Below, piece after piece: positions 56,594-64,000 of a DNA stretch of 64,000 nt (position 1 is its first letter; the number at the start of each line of letters is the position of its first letter). The notes beneath the pieces were generated by a model. That model worked only from the letters and a program-made list of their open reading frames with translations, did no database searches and was not told where the DNA came from. The stretch comes from Methylorubrum populi (GTDB taxonomy: Bacteria; Pseudomonadota; Alphaproteobacteria; Rhizobiales; Beijerinckiaceae). A program made the position numbers and the translations under genes. The stretch covers positions 3,930,501 to 3,994,500 of the forward strand of contig NZ_AP014809.1 of assembly GCF_002355515.1 (NCBI RefSeq), in the 5' to 3' direction.

Positions 56594-57436
56594 TCAGGAG
56601 AGAGACGTCAGGAAGTTGCCGATCTCCCGGCGGCGCTGCACGGCGTCGATCACGTCGTCCCCGATTCCGAGACGCCAGGCGCGCCGGCGGCGGGCGGAAC
56701 CGTCGTCCTCGGCAAGGGCCCCGACCTCGCCCGCATAGGCGTCGACCGCGGCGTGGTCGGCGGCAAGACCGGCGCCGACGACGTCGTCGGCGCTCAGCCG
56801 CAGCATCGCCGCGAGTTCGTCGAGATCGGTTTCCGGGTGGTACTGCGTGCCCCGGAACAGCCCTCGACCGTAACGGATCTCGATCGCCTGCACGTCGAGG
56901 ACAGCGTTGGCGGCGAGCACCCGCGCGCCGGGCGGGGCGCCGAGGACGGCGTCGAGATGGATCGCGGGCGCGTCCCAGGCGAGGCCGCGGCCAGCGAGCA
57001 GCGGATGCGCGGCGCCGTCACCGGTCGGCGCGATACGCCGGGCGAAGCCGTATTCCGGACCGCGCGGATTCTCGCCGACGTCTCCGCCGGCGACCGCCGC
57101 GGCGACCTGCATGCCCCAGCACGAGCCGAACACCGGTAGGCCGGCCTCCAGCGCCGCGCGCATCAGGTCAAGCTGGCGCCGCACCGCCGGCCCGTCCTCG
57201 GCGAGCCGGAGGGTGGAACCGGTGAGCACCATGCCGTCGAATGCCTCGAAACCGAGTCCGGAAATCGCATCGGCGTCGGCGGGGTTGACCAGCGTGCAGA
57301 CCGCCGCGGGCGCGAGGTCGGCCACCACGGCGGCGAAGGCCTGCGAGGTGGTCCGGCCGACGGCCCCCGCGCGCTTGGCGCGACCGTCGCGGTCGTTGCC
57401 GTCGGCGATCAGCAGGCGCAGCATCGCGTGGGTCAT
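56594..57436 (-). CDS. class I glutamine amidotransferase-like protein
   Basis: A 280-residue protein with the GATase1 fold. Catalytic Cys106 is in FGSCWGMQ, and His200 and Glu202 in QYHPETD, so the glutaminase triad is complete. LTGSTLRLAEDGPAVRRQLDLMRAALE matches the GuaA-like stand-alone family. No synthetase partner is next to it. It lies between the desaturase (144 bases away) and the ABC exporter, so its tie to the pigment genes may only be positional. ATG 57436 used; ATG 57424 (MLRLLIADGND) is an alternative. Confidence 0.85.
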   Translation of the reverse strand: MTHAMLRLLIADGNDRDGRAKRAGAVGRTTSQAFAAVVADLAPAAVCTLVNPADADAISGLGFEAFDGMVLTGSTLRLAEDGPAVRRQLDLMRAALEAGLPVFGSCWGMQVAAAVAGGDVGENPRGPEYGFARRIAPTGDGAAHPLLAGRGLAWDAPAIHLDAVLGAPPGARVLAANAVLDVQAIEIRYGRGLFRGTQYHPETDLDELAAMLRLSADDVVGAGLAADHAAVDAYAGEVGALAEDDGSARRRRAWRLGIGDDVIDAVQRRREIGNFLTSLS

Positions 57437-57533
57437 CGGAGTTTGCGCAGCTCGGGAAAGACAGGGCAGGCGCTGCCTCTGCCCGATCCGGGCCCCCGGG
57501 TCGCGAGTGCAGGTCGCCGCAGGGCGATCCGCC

Positions 57534-58745
57534 TCAGATCCGTCTGCGTCCCACCACGCCGACCGCCACCGCCAGCCCCGCGGCCGCGAGAGCCGCCAGG
57601 ACGCCCCAGGCCGGCAAGGCGGCGGAGACGCCCTCGCCCAAAGCCGCCTGATAGGCCTCGATCGCCCAGGCGTTCGGGGTCAGCCAGCCGGCCTGCTGCA
57701 GCCAGGGGGGCATGAGGAAGCGGGGCACCATGCTGCCGCCCACCGCCGAGAGCAGCAGCACGCCGAAGGTCGCGGCGAGGTGCGCCTGCTGGCGCGTCGC
57801 CGAGAGGGAACAGGCGGCGAGCGCGAGGCCCGCCGCCATGGCGGAGACCAGAACCGAGGTCACGAGCCAGCCGAGCCAGTGGCCGGAGACATCGACCCCG
57901 TGCAGCAAGGCGGCGGCGGCGAAGATGAGCCCGGCCTGGACCACGCCCTGGCCGAGCAGGAACAGGAATTTCCCGAGGACGATCACCGGCAGGCCGCCGG
58001 GGCCGGCGGCGAGGCGGTCGGCCAGGCCGCCCTCGCGCTCGTCCACCAGGGAGAGCGCCCCCTGCATCGCGGCAAACAGCAGGAACACCGCGGCGATGGC
58101 GCCCGCGTAGTAGCTCACCCGCTCGTTGCCGCGTCCGCTCGCGGTTGTGCGGGTCTCGACGAGGCGGGTGAAGGAGAACGGCTCCTTCCTCGCGCGCTGC
58201 TCGGCGAAGGCCTCGTCGAGGAAGGCGCGCTCGTCCGGGCCGATCTTGCCGGAGCGCTCCACGTCCGCGACGATGCGCGAGAGCACCACGTCGGGCAGGG
58301 CGTCGTTGAGGGCGCGCTGGAGCTGGCCCAGCGCGATTGGCGTGGCGAGCGCGCGGGACGGGCTCTCGATCAGCAGCACCGGCTGGCTCGCCGCCGCTTT
58401 CGCCTGCTCCGCGCCGCCCGGCGCCGCGAGGTCGCCGCGCAGCACCAGGGCGACATCGACCTCGCCGCGGCGCACGGCGTGGAGGGCGGCCGCCTCATCC
58501 GCCACGCCGAGGCGCTCGACGCGCAGGGACGGCTCGGCCTCCAGGGCGGTCACGAGGCGCTGCGTGGTGGCGGTGCCCGCGAGATCGGCGAGCCCGAGAT
58601 GGATGCGGATGCGGTCCCCGATCGCGCCGGAAAAGATCGCGGCGAAGATCGCGAAGATGACGGTGGGCAGCACGAAGGCCATGGTCAGCGCCGCGCGGTC
58701 GCGCAGGAGCGAGAGCCACATCACCCGGAACGCCGCCGCGATCAC
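57534..58745 (-). CDS. ABC-2 type transporter permease
   Basis: A 403-residue exporter permease of the ABC-2/YhhJ-YbhR family. One N-terminal helix (ALTMAFVLPTVIFAIFAAIFSGAIG), a large extracytoplasmic domain (residues about 45-200), then five helices (YYAGAIAAVFLLFAAMQGALSL, VIVLGKFLFLLGQG, ...). The C-terminal SAVGGSMVPRFLMPPWLQQAGWLTPNAWAIEAY is the ABC-2 signature. GTG start overlaps the ATPase stop (GTGA). With the ATPase it forms an exporter; a lipid or pigment-related cargo is suggested only by context. Confidence 0.88.
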   Translation of the reverse strand: MIAAAFRVMWLSLLRDRAALTMAFVLPTVIFAIFAAIFSGAIGDRIRIHLGLADLAGTATTQRLVTALEAEPSLRVERLGVADEAAALHAVRRGEVDVALVLRGDLAAPGGAEQAKAAASQPVLLIESPSRALATPIALGQLQRALNDALPDVVLSRIVADVERSGKIGPDERAFLDEAFAEQRARKEPFSFTRLVETRTTASGRGNERVSYYAGAIAAVFLLFAAMQGALSLVDEREGGLADRLAAGPGGLPVIVLGKFLFLLGQGVVQAGLIFAAAALLHGVDVSGHWLGWLVTSVLVSAMAAGLALAACSLSATRQQAHLAATFGVLLLSAVGGSMVPRFLMPPWLQQAGWLTPNAWAIEAYQAALGEGVSAALPAWGVLAALAAAGLAVAVGVVGRRRI

Positions 58746-59707
58746 GCCGCGCTCTCCAGGTCCGGGCGGTCGGCGAGGCCGTCGCGGTAGAGCGTCTCCA
58801 GGCCGGGGCGGCGCACGCGGATCTCGGCCACCGGCACGCCGGAGGCGCGCAGGGCGGCGAGCAGGGCCGCGCCGTCGAGCCCGCCCGCCGCGCCGTGGTC
58901 GGCGCGCCAGAACCGCGCGTCGCCGTGGAGCGGCGAGAAGCCGGAGCGTCGCAGGGCTGCCTCGGCGGCGGCATCGGGAGCGCCTTCCAGAACCGCCTCG
59001 TGCTCCGGCGGGGCGGCGTCGAGGGGGCGCATGAGGGCGGCGAGCGAGCCCTCCCGCCGGATCCGCCCGTCGGCGAGGATGGCGACACGGTCGGCGAGCC
59101 GCTCGGCCTCGGAGAAGTCGTGGGTGCTGACGACGAGGCCGGCGCCGCCCGCGCGCAGGGCCGCCAGCACCGCGTGGATCGCCGCCCGGGCCTCGAGATC
59201 GACGCCTTGCGTCGGCTCGTCGAGCAGGATCAGGTCGGGCTCGCTGAGGAGGCTCGCGGCGATGTTGACCCGGCGCTGATAGCCGCCCGAGAGCGTGGCG
59301 ACGACCCGCCCGGCGACCTCGGCGAGGGCGCAGCGCCCAATCGCCGCCGCGACCGCCCCGCGCCGCTCGCCCCGCTTGAGCCCGGCGAGCCGGGCGAACA
59401 CGTCGAGGTTCTCCGCAACGGTGAGGCGGGGATAGAGCGCGATTTCCTGCGGCACGAAGCCGATCCGCTTCCGGGTCGCCCGGTCAGCGAAGGGGTCGCC
59501 GCCGAGGACGCGGACGCGGCCGGCATCGGGCGCGAGCCGCCCGGCGAGCAGGCGGATCAGGCTGGTCTTGCCGGCTCCGTTGGGCCCGAGCAGCGCCAGC
59601 GTCGTCCCGCGCACGAGGGTGAGGTCGAGCCCGCGCAGAGCCGGACGGCCGCGATAGGCGAAGGCGACCCCCTCGACGGAGGCGAGGGGCGGGGCCTCGA
59701 TGTGCAT
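58742..59707 (-). CDS. ABC transporter ATP-binding protein (CcmA/NodI-like)
   Basis: A 321-residue ATPase of the ABC-2 export class. Walker A is GPNGAGKTSLIRL, the Q-loop VPQEIALYPRLTVAENLDVFARLAG, the signature LSGGYQRRVNIAASLL, Walker B LILLDEPTQGVDLEA, switch STHDFSEAE. The Tyr for Gln in the signature (SGGYQRR) is usual in this class. A C-terminal 80-residue extension after the switch is typical of DrrA-like exporters. Overlaps the permease gene by 4 bases. The ATG at 59707 is chosen; upstream codons overlap the DUF2141 gene. Confidence 0.92.
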   Translation of the reverse strand: MHIEAPPLASVEGVAFAYRGRPALRGLDLTLVRGTTLALLGPNGAGKTSLIRLLAGRLAPDAGRVRVLGGDPFADRATRKRIGFVPQEIALYPRLTVAENLDVFARLAGLKRGERRGAVAAAIGRCALAEVAGRVVATLSGGYQRRVNIAASLLSEPDLILLDEPTQGVDLEARAAIHAVLAALRAGGAGLVVSTHDFSEAERLADRVAILADGRIRREGSLAALMRPLDAAPPEHEAVLEGAPDAAAEAALRRSGFSPLHGDARFWRADHGAAGGLDGAALLAALRASGVPVAEIRVRRPGLETLYRDGLADRPDLESAA

Positions 59708-59717
59708 CACCCGCCCG

Positions 59718-60146
59718 TCAGCGCCGCGGCAGGGGGCGGGCAAGGCGGACCCGCACGGTGGCGCCGGGCTCGCGCAGGTCGAAGCTCGCGCTCGAAAAAT
59801 CCGGCCGCGCCCGGCGTCCGACCGCGCCGGAGAAGCCGTAGGGCTCCAGCGGCAGGCCGAGCCCCGTGCGGTCGAGCCGGCCGTTGCCGTTCTCGTCCTG
59901 GAAGGCGGCGACCGCCCAGATGCCGGAGGGCACATCGGTGAAGACGAAGCGCTCGGCGCCGCCGCGGGCCGGGACGCTGCGGCCGATCGGGCAGGCGGTC
60001 TCGCTCAGGCCGCCCTGGCACAGGGTGACGTAGACCTCGCCCGCGCCCGGATGGGTCCCTTCGACGATGACCTCCACGCCCGCGGCCCCCGCCGGGCCCG
60101 CAAGGGCGGCCAGCACGGCAAGACCCGGGAGAATGACCGCCCGCAT
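59718..60146 (-). CDS. exported DUF2141 protein
   Basis: A 142-residue protein with a signal peptide (MRAVILPGLAVLAALAGPAGA). The mature domain has the DUF2141 pattern: VEVIVEGTHPGAGEVYVTLCQGG, FVFTDVPSGIWAVAAFQDENGNGRLDRTGLGLPLEPYGFSG, with the DxNxNGxLD segment that may bind a cation. DUF2141 genes are often found beside carotenoid desaturases; here the start overlaps the stop of the desaturase (TGATG at 60144-60148). It lies 10 bases upstream of the ABC ATPase start, all one strand. A periplasmic helper in pigment handling is inference. Confidence 0.87.
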   Translation of the reverse strand: MRAVILPGLAVLAALAGPAGAAGVEVIVEGTHPGAGEVYVTLCQGGLSETACPIGRSVPARGGAERFVFTDVPSGIWAVAAFQDENGNGRLDRTGLGLPLEPYGFSGAVGRRARPDFSSASFDLREPGATVRVRLARPLPRR

Positions 60147-61717
60147 CAGCTCGGATCGCCCTGCGTGGCGAGCGGCGAGGTCGTCGGCAGGTCCGCCAGG
60201 ATCGCGGGCGCCTTCTCCCTTGCGAGATCCTCGATCAGGAGCCGGGCGGAGATGCGCGCGCCCTCGTAGATCACGGGCAGGCCGGAGCCCGGATGGGTGC
60301 CGCCGCCGACGAGGTAGAGCCCCGGCCCGAAGCGGTTGTGGGGGCGGAACCACAGCATCTGCATGAGATCGTGGGCGAGGTTGAAGGTCGCGCCCTCGTG
60401 CACGGCGAATTCGTCGCGCCAGTCACGGGGATCGATCACGCGCTCGTAGCGGATGCGGCTCTCGATGTCGGGAAGCCCGAGGAGCTTCAGACGCTCCAGC
60501 ACCAGCTTGCGATAACTCGGGCCGACCGCCTCCCAATCGATGCCGGACTTCAGATTGGGCACCGGCACCAGCACGTAGAGGGCGGTATGGCCGGGCGGCG
60601 CCATGCCGCCATCGGTGAAGCCCGCGTGCTGCACGTAGATCGACGGCTGCATCGGCAGGGTGCCGCCGGTGATCTCGGTGATGTTGCGCTCGTACTCCTT
60701 GGACAACAGGATCGTGTGATGGCCGAGGCTCTCGGGCATTTTGCCCTCGATCCCGAGATAGAGCATGTAGGTCGAGCAGGAGAGCCGCGCCTTGGCGATC
60801 TTGGCGTCGCGCCAGCGCGGGCGCCGCTCCTCCGGCACGAGGTCGCGGATCACCTTGGCGAAGTCGCCGTTCACGACCACGGCGTCGGCCTTCAGGGTCT
60901 CGCCGCCGACGACCACGCCGCAGGCGCGCTTGCCCTCGAACAGCACCCGGTCGACCGATTGGCCGAGGCGGATATCGACGCCCATGCGGCGGGCGAGACC
61001 GGCCATCGCCTCCGAGACCGCGCCGCAGCCGCCGACCGGGTGATAGACCCCGTGCTCGTATTCGAGGAACGAGAGGATCGTGAACAGGCTCGGGCAGCGG
61101 AAGGGGCTCATCCCGAGATATTTGGTCTGGAACGAGAAGGCGAGGCGCACCCGCGGGTCGGCGAAGTAGCGCCTGAGATCCCGGTCCACGCTGCGGCCGG
61201 GATGGAGATGGGGGAGCGCCGCGAGCATCGCCGGGCTCGCCATCGACAGGATGTTGTCGAAGGGCTGCTCCAGGACCGGCTTGAAGTAGTTCAGCTTGGT
61301 CCGGTTCTCGGCAAAGAATGCTTCGACGTTCTCCGCATCGGCGGGGGCGAGGCGGGCGATCTCTTCCTTGAGCCGCGGCACGTCGCCGGTGGCGCGGATC
61401 TGCCCCGAGACGCCGCCTTCGCCCTCGAAGACGAGGTTGTATTGCGGGTCGAGCCGCTCCAGGCGGACATGGTCCTCCAGGCGCTCGCCGCAGGATTCGA
61501 AGATGTCGGCGAGGATCTGCGGGTAGAGGAAGAAGGTCGGGCCGATGTCGAAGCGGTAGCCGCCCGGCGCCTCGACGGTCTTGGTGCGCCCGCCGACGAC
61601 CGCGTCACGCTCGATGACGGTGACGTGCAGGCCGGCCTTGGCCAGGAGCAGTGCAGTGGCGAGCCCACCGGGGCCGGCCCCGACGACGACGACGCGGCGG
61701 CCCGACAGGGTACGCAA
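60146..61717 (-). CDS. second CrtI/CrtN-family carotenoid desaturase or oxidase
   Basis: About 523 residues, FAD-dependent. The motif RVVVVGAGPGGLATALLLAKAG and VVGGRTKTVEAPGGYRFDIGPTFFLYP mark the CrtI/CrtN family; YHPVGGCGAVSEAMAGLARRMGV and LYLVGGGTHPGSGLPVIYEGARISARLL end it. It differs strongly from the desaturase at 54911-56449, so the two likely do different steps (desaturation versus end-group oxidation). The start is uncertain: TTG at 61717 gives the family N-terminus; further in-frame TTG and GTG codons lie upstream to about 61862. It leads the minus-strand unit with DUF2141 and the ABC exporter. Confidence 0.87.
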   Translation of the reverse strand: MRTLSGRRVVVVGAGPGGLATALLLAKAGLHVTVIERDAVVGGRTKTVEAPGGYRFDIGPTFFLYPQILADIFESCGERLEDHVRLERLDPQYNLVFEGEGGVSGQIRATGDVPRLKEEIARLAPADAENVEAFFAENRTKLNYFKPVLEQPFDNILSMASPAMLAALPHLHPGRSVDRDLRRYFADPRVRLAFSFQTKYLGMSPFRCPSLFTILSFLEYEHGVYHPVGGCGAVSEAMAGLARRMGVDIRLGQSVDRVLFEGKRACGVVVGGETLKADAVVVNGDFAKVIRDLVPEERRPRWRDAKIAKARLSCSTYMLYLGIEGKMPESLGHHTILLSKEYERNITEITGGTLPMQPSIYVQHAGFTDGGMAPPGHTALYVLVPVPNLKSGIDWEAVGPSYRKLVLERLKLLGLPDIESRIRYERVIDPRDWRDEFAVHEGATFNLAHDLMQMLWFRPHNRFGPGLYLVGGGTHPGSGLPVIYEGARISARLLIEDLAREKAPAILADLPTTSPLATQGDPS

Positions 61718-61910
61718 ACCTTCCCGCGACTGCAGCAACGCTCTGGGACTCCCGACCTGAAATTGTGCGGCCAATCTTGGCCGGACTCGCGCCAGGGGCA
61801 AGGGGCGCGGATTGTCGCGTGCGGCCGCCCTCAACAGGTTCCAGCCCTGTATCCCCGACACCGCCCGATCAACCTGAGGCAGCGTCGTGCGGGATCGCAC
61901 CCCTTGTCCC

Positions 61911-63413
61911 TCAGGGGCGACCGCGCCGCCGCAGCGGAAGCACGGCGGCCGCGCCGATCTGCGGGCCGGTCTCGGCGTCGAGATCGGGCACGGCGATGAT
62001 CGGCGCACCGCGCAGATCCCGGCGCATGACGATGGCGCCGCGCTCTTCGAGATAGCCGAGCATGCGCCGGGCACGGCCCGCCGAGGAGGTGCCGTAGGCC
62101 TCCGCCAGCGCCGCGTCGGAGGGGCAGGGCGATCCTTCGAGCGCCGTGCGGGCGATGAGCAGGAACAGCCCGGCGAGATCCTCGGGCAGACCGGCGGCGA
62201 TCTCCTGCGCCCGCTCCCAGCCCGGCCCCTCGGCAGTGGCGCCCTGGACGCCGGCCCGCGCCACGGCGAGGCGGCGCTTGAACTCGGGCAGGCCCATCGC
62301 CTCGCCGCCGATCCGGCGGATGCGGCAGCGGACGGTGAAATCCTGATAGAGGGTGGCGGGCGTGCAGGCGGCGGCGTCCGAATCCGCCAGCACCGAGGCG
62401 AGGATCTCGGCCATGGCCGCCTCGCGCTCGGCCGGGTCCATCGGCTCCTCCTCCGGCAGGTCCTCGCGCACCGGCGGCCGGTAATTGGCGAGCTGGACCA
62501 GAACGTCCGGCCCCGGTGCCCGCACCGGCTTCGGCCGGGGGGTGGGGAGCGGCCGCGCCTCCTCCTCGGGAGAAGCGGTAAGGATGAGGGCGCGGGCCTC
62601 CTCGCCCATGGTCGGCAGGGGCAGCAGGGCCGGGGCGGCGTTGCGGCTCTCCGTCACCGTCGGGCCGATGGCGATCGGCAGCGGACGCTTCGAGATCGCG
62701 GGCCCGAGACCGACGAAATGGCCGCGGGCGAGATCGCGAAAGGTCTCGGCCTGGCGGCGGTCGAGGCCGAGCAGGTCGGCGGCGCGGGCCATGTCGATGT
62801 CGAGGAAGGTGCGGCCCATCAGGAAGTTCGAGGCTTCCGCCGCGACGTTCTTGGCGAGCTTGGCCAGGCGCTGCGTGGCGATGATGCCGGCGAGCCCGCG
62901 CTTGCGGCCGCGGCACATCAAGTTGGTCATGGCCCCGAGCGACAGGCGGCGGGCCTCGTCGGACACCTCGCCCGCGGCGGCGGGTGCGAAGAGCTGCGCC
63001 TCGTCCACCACCACCAGCATCGGGTACCAGAGGGAGCGATCGGCATCGAACAGCCCGCCGAGGAAGGCGGCGGCCGCGCGCATCTGATCCTCGGCGTCGA
63101 GCCCTTCGAGAGAGAGCACGACGGAAACGCGGTGCTCGCGCACGCGGGCGGCGATGCGCAGCAGCTCGGCCTCGTTGCCGTCCGCCTCGACCACGACGTG
63201 GCCGTAGCGCTCGGCGAGCGTGACGAAATCGCCCTCGGGATCGATGATCGCCTGCTGCACGAGGCCGGCGCTCTGCTCCAGCAGGCGGCGCAGCAGGTGC
63301 GACTTGCCCGAGCCGGAATTGCCCTGGACGAGCAGGCGTGTCGCCAGCAGCTCGGTGAGGTCCATCGTCCCGGGCCTGTCGCCGGCCCGCCCCAGATCGA
63401 TCTCGTAGCCCAT
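61911..63413 (-). CDS. HerA-like (DUF87) ATP-binding protein
   Basis: A 500-residue ATPase of the FtsK-HerA group. Walker A is GNSGSGKS from Gly31, Walker B is MLVVVDEAQLFAP, and IIATQRLAKLAKNVAAEASNFLMGRTFLDIDMARAADLLGL holds the sensor/arginine region. A C-terminal 200 residues carry a winged-helix-like part (ARRMLGYLEERGAIVMRRDL). HerA proteins usually work with a NurA nuclease in end resection or in phage defence; no NurA or nuclease is next to it here. The ATG at 63413 leads straight into the N-terminal strand. Function of the solo form unknown. Confidence 0.85.
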   Translation of the reverse strand: MGYEIDLGRAGDRPGTMDLTELLATRLLVQGNSGSGKSHLLRRLLEQSAGLVQQAIIDPEGDFVTLAERYGHVVVEADGNEAELLRIAARVREHRVSVVLSLEGLDAEDQMRAAAAFLGGLFDADRSLWYPMLVVVDEAQLFAPAAAGEVSDEARRLSLGAMTNLMCRGRKRGLAGIIATQRLAKLAKNVAAEASNFLMGRTFLDIDMARAADLLGLDRRQAETFRDLARGHFVGLGPAISKRPLPIAIGPTVTESRNAAPALLPLPTMGEEARALILTASPEEEARPLPTPRPKPVRAPGPDVLVQLANYRPPVREDLPEEEPMDPAEREAAMAEILASVLADSDAAACTPATLYQDFTVRCRIRRIGGEAMGLPEFKRRLAVARAGVQGATAEGPGWERAQEIAAGLPEDLAGLFLLIARTALEGSPCPSDAALAEAYGTSSAGRARRMLGYLEERGAIVMRRDLRGAPIIAVPDLDAETGPQIGAAAVLPLRRRGRP

Positions 63414-63525
63414 CCCGCTCCCCGCTGGCGCCCGAGCTTTCTAACATGCGCGGACCGGCCGGGGTCCGCGAGGGCGCAAGCCGTCCACAGGCGGGAGGCC
63501 GCAGCCGCTGCTTGAGGAAGCGGCT

Positions 63526-64000
63526 TCAGCCGGCGAGCCGCCGTCCGGCCAGATGATGCAGCGCGATCGCCCCGGCCGTCGCGACGTTGAGCGAGTCGAA
63601 GCCCGGCGCCATGGCGATCCGCAGGCGGCGGGCCCGTGCCATCAGGGCCACCGGCAGGCCGGGCCCCTCGGTGCCGAGCAGGAGCAGCGCGCGGGCCGGC
63701 GGCTCCAGCCGGTCGAGTGTCTCGCGACCGCCGGGGGTGAGCGCCAACGGCGTCAGGGCATGGCGTTCGGCAAGATCGAGCAGCGCCGCCCCGCTCGCCG
63801 CGCGGGCGAAGGGCACGGTCAGCGCCGCGCCGGCCGAGACGCGGATCGCCTTGCGGTAGAGCGGATCGCAGGTCTCGGCATCGAGCCAGACGGCGTCGGC
63901 ACCGAAGGCGGCGGCGTTGCGAAACAGGCCGCCGACATTGTCGTGGTTGGTCAGCCCGACGAGCCCGACGACGAGCGCCGGGGCGGGCGCGGGCGGGATC
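63526..64000 (-). CDS. SpoU/TrmH family RNA methyltransferase, 5' end cut off by the window edge
   Basis: The frame is open from the window end to the stop at 63526, giving 158 codons of the C-terminal part. SPOUT blocks are present: GLTNHDNVGGLFRNAAAFGADAVWLD (motif 1), LLLLGTEGPGLP (motif 2) and MAPGFDSLNVATAGAIALHHL (motif 3, with the Asn and knot). It uses S-adenosylmethionine to 2'-O-methylate tRNA or rRNA; the target is not resolvable. The true start lies outside. Confidence 0.92.
   Translation of the reverse strand, partial: IPPAPAPALVVGLVGLTNHDNVGGLFRNAAAFGADAVWLDAETCDPLYRKAIRVSAGAALTVPFARAASGAALLDLAERHALTPLALTPGGRETLDRLEPPARALLLLGTEGPGLPVALMARARRLRIAMAPGFDSLNVATAGAIALHHLAGRRLAG

Overview
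The window is about 70 % G+C and packed with genes. Gene content, codon use and synteny point to an alphaproteobacterium of the order Hyphomicrobiales, most likely Methylobacterium/Methylorubrum. Supporting signs are the dgt-argS-SPOR-nagZ-tatABC block, a methionine/alkanesulfonate operon, and two CrtI/CrtN-type desaturases with a sugar transferase and an acyltransferase, as expected for the C30 carotenoid glycosyl esters of pink methylotrophs. I see no rRNA, tRNA, CRISPR array, insertion sequence or prophage. The genus call is inference.

Layout. 1-10.5 kb is housekeeping: a cut-off secreted protein, erpA, dgt, a Gly/Tyr-rich exported protein, a thioesterase, argS, a SPOR protein, nagZ and tatABC. 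At 10.6-11.3 kb a secreted-protein gene is split by a one-base frameshift. An MFS exporter then faces a sulfonate operon at 12.9-20.8 kb: an MsuE-type FMN reductase, ssuA-ssuC-ssuB-ssuD, two further SsuA-like binding proteins and an FAD/NAD(P) protein. At 21.0-21.4 kb a four-cysteine miniprotein has its own promoter and a strong terminator.

22.4-30.6 kb holds a conserved but poorly understood set: a zinc-ribbon metallopeptidase-like protein facing a translationally coupled operon of transglutaminase-DUF2126, circularly permuted ATP-grasp-alpha-E, and a second transglutaminase-like protein. 30.6-42.1 kb is accessory metabolism with local regulators: TetR/SDR with a clear operator, a Bcr-type MFS pump, a secreted helical protein, a class-C-type serine hydrolase, an ExaC/AldB-type aldehyde dehydrogenase, NmrA/LysR, and AKR/LysR.

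42.2-45.3 kb encodes a carrier-protein module: PLP decarboxylase, AMP-forming ligase and acyl carrier protein. It resembles the trio usually tied to exosortase A loci, but no exosortase is visible here. 45.6-52.7 kb carries DoxX, an MFS pump, a lipoprotein, adenine deaminase, rlmE and a Ppx/GppA phosphatase. 52.9-61.7 kb is the pigment region: glycosyltransferase, acyltransferase, desaturase, class-I glutamine amidotransferase, a two-gene ABC exporter, DUF2141 and a second desaturase, all on the minus strand. The window ends with a stand-alone HerA/DUF87 ATPase and a truncated SpoU/TrmH RNA methyltransferase.

All identifications rest on reading motifs and protein architecture by eye; no database search was run.
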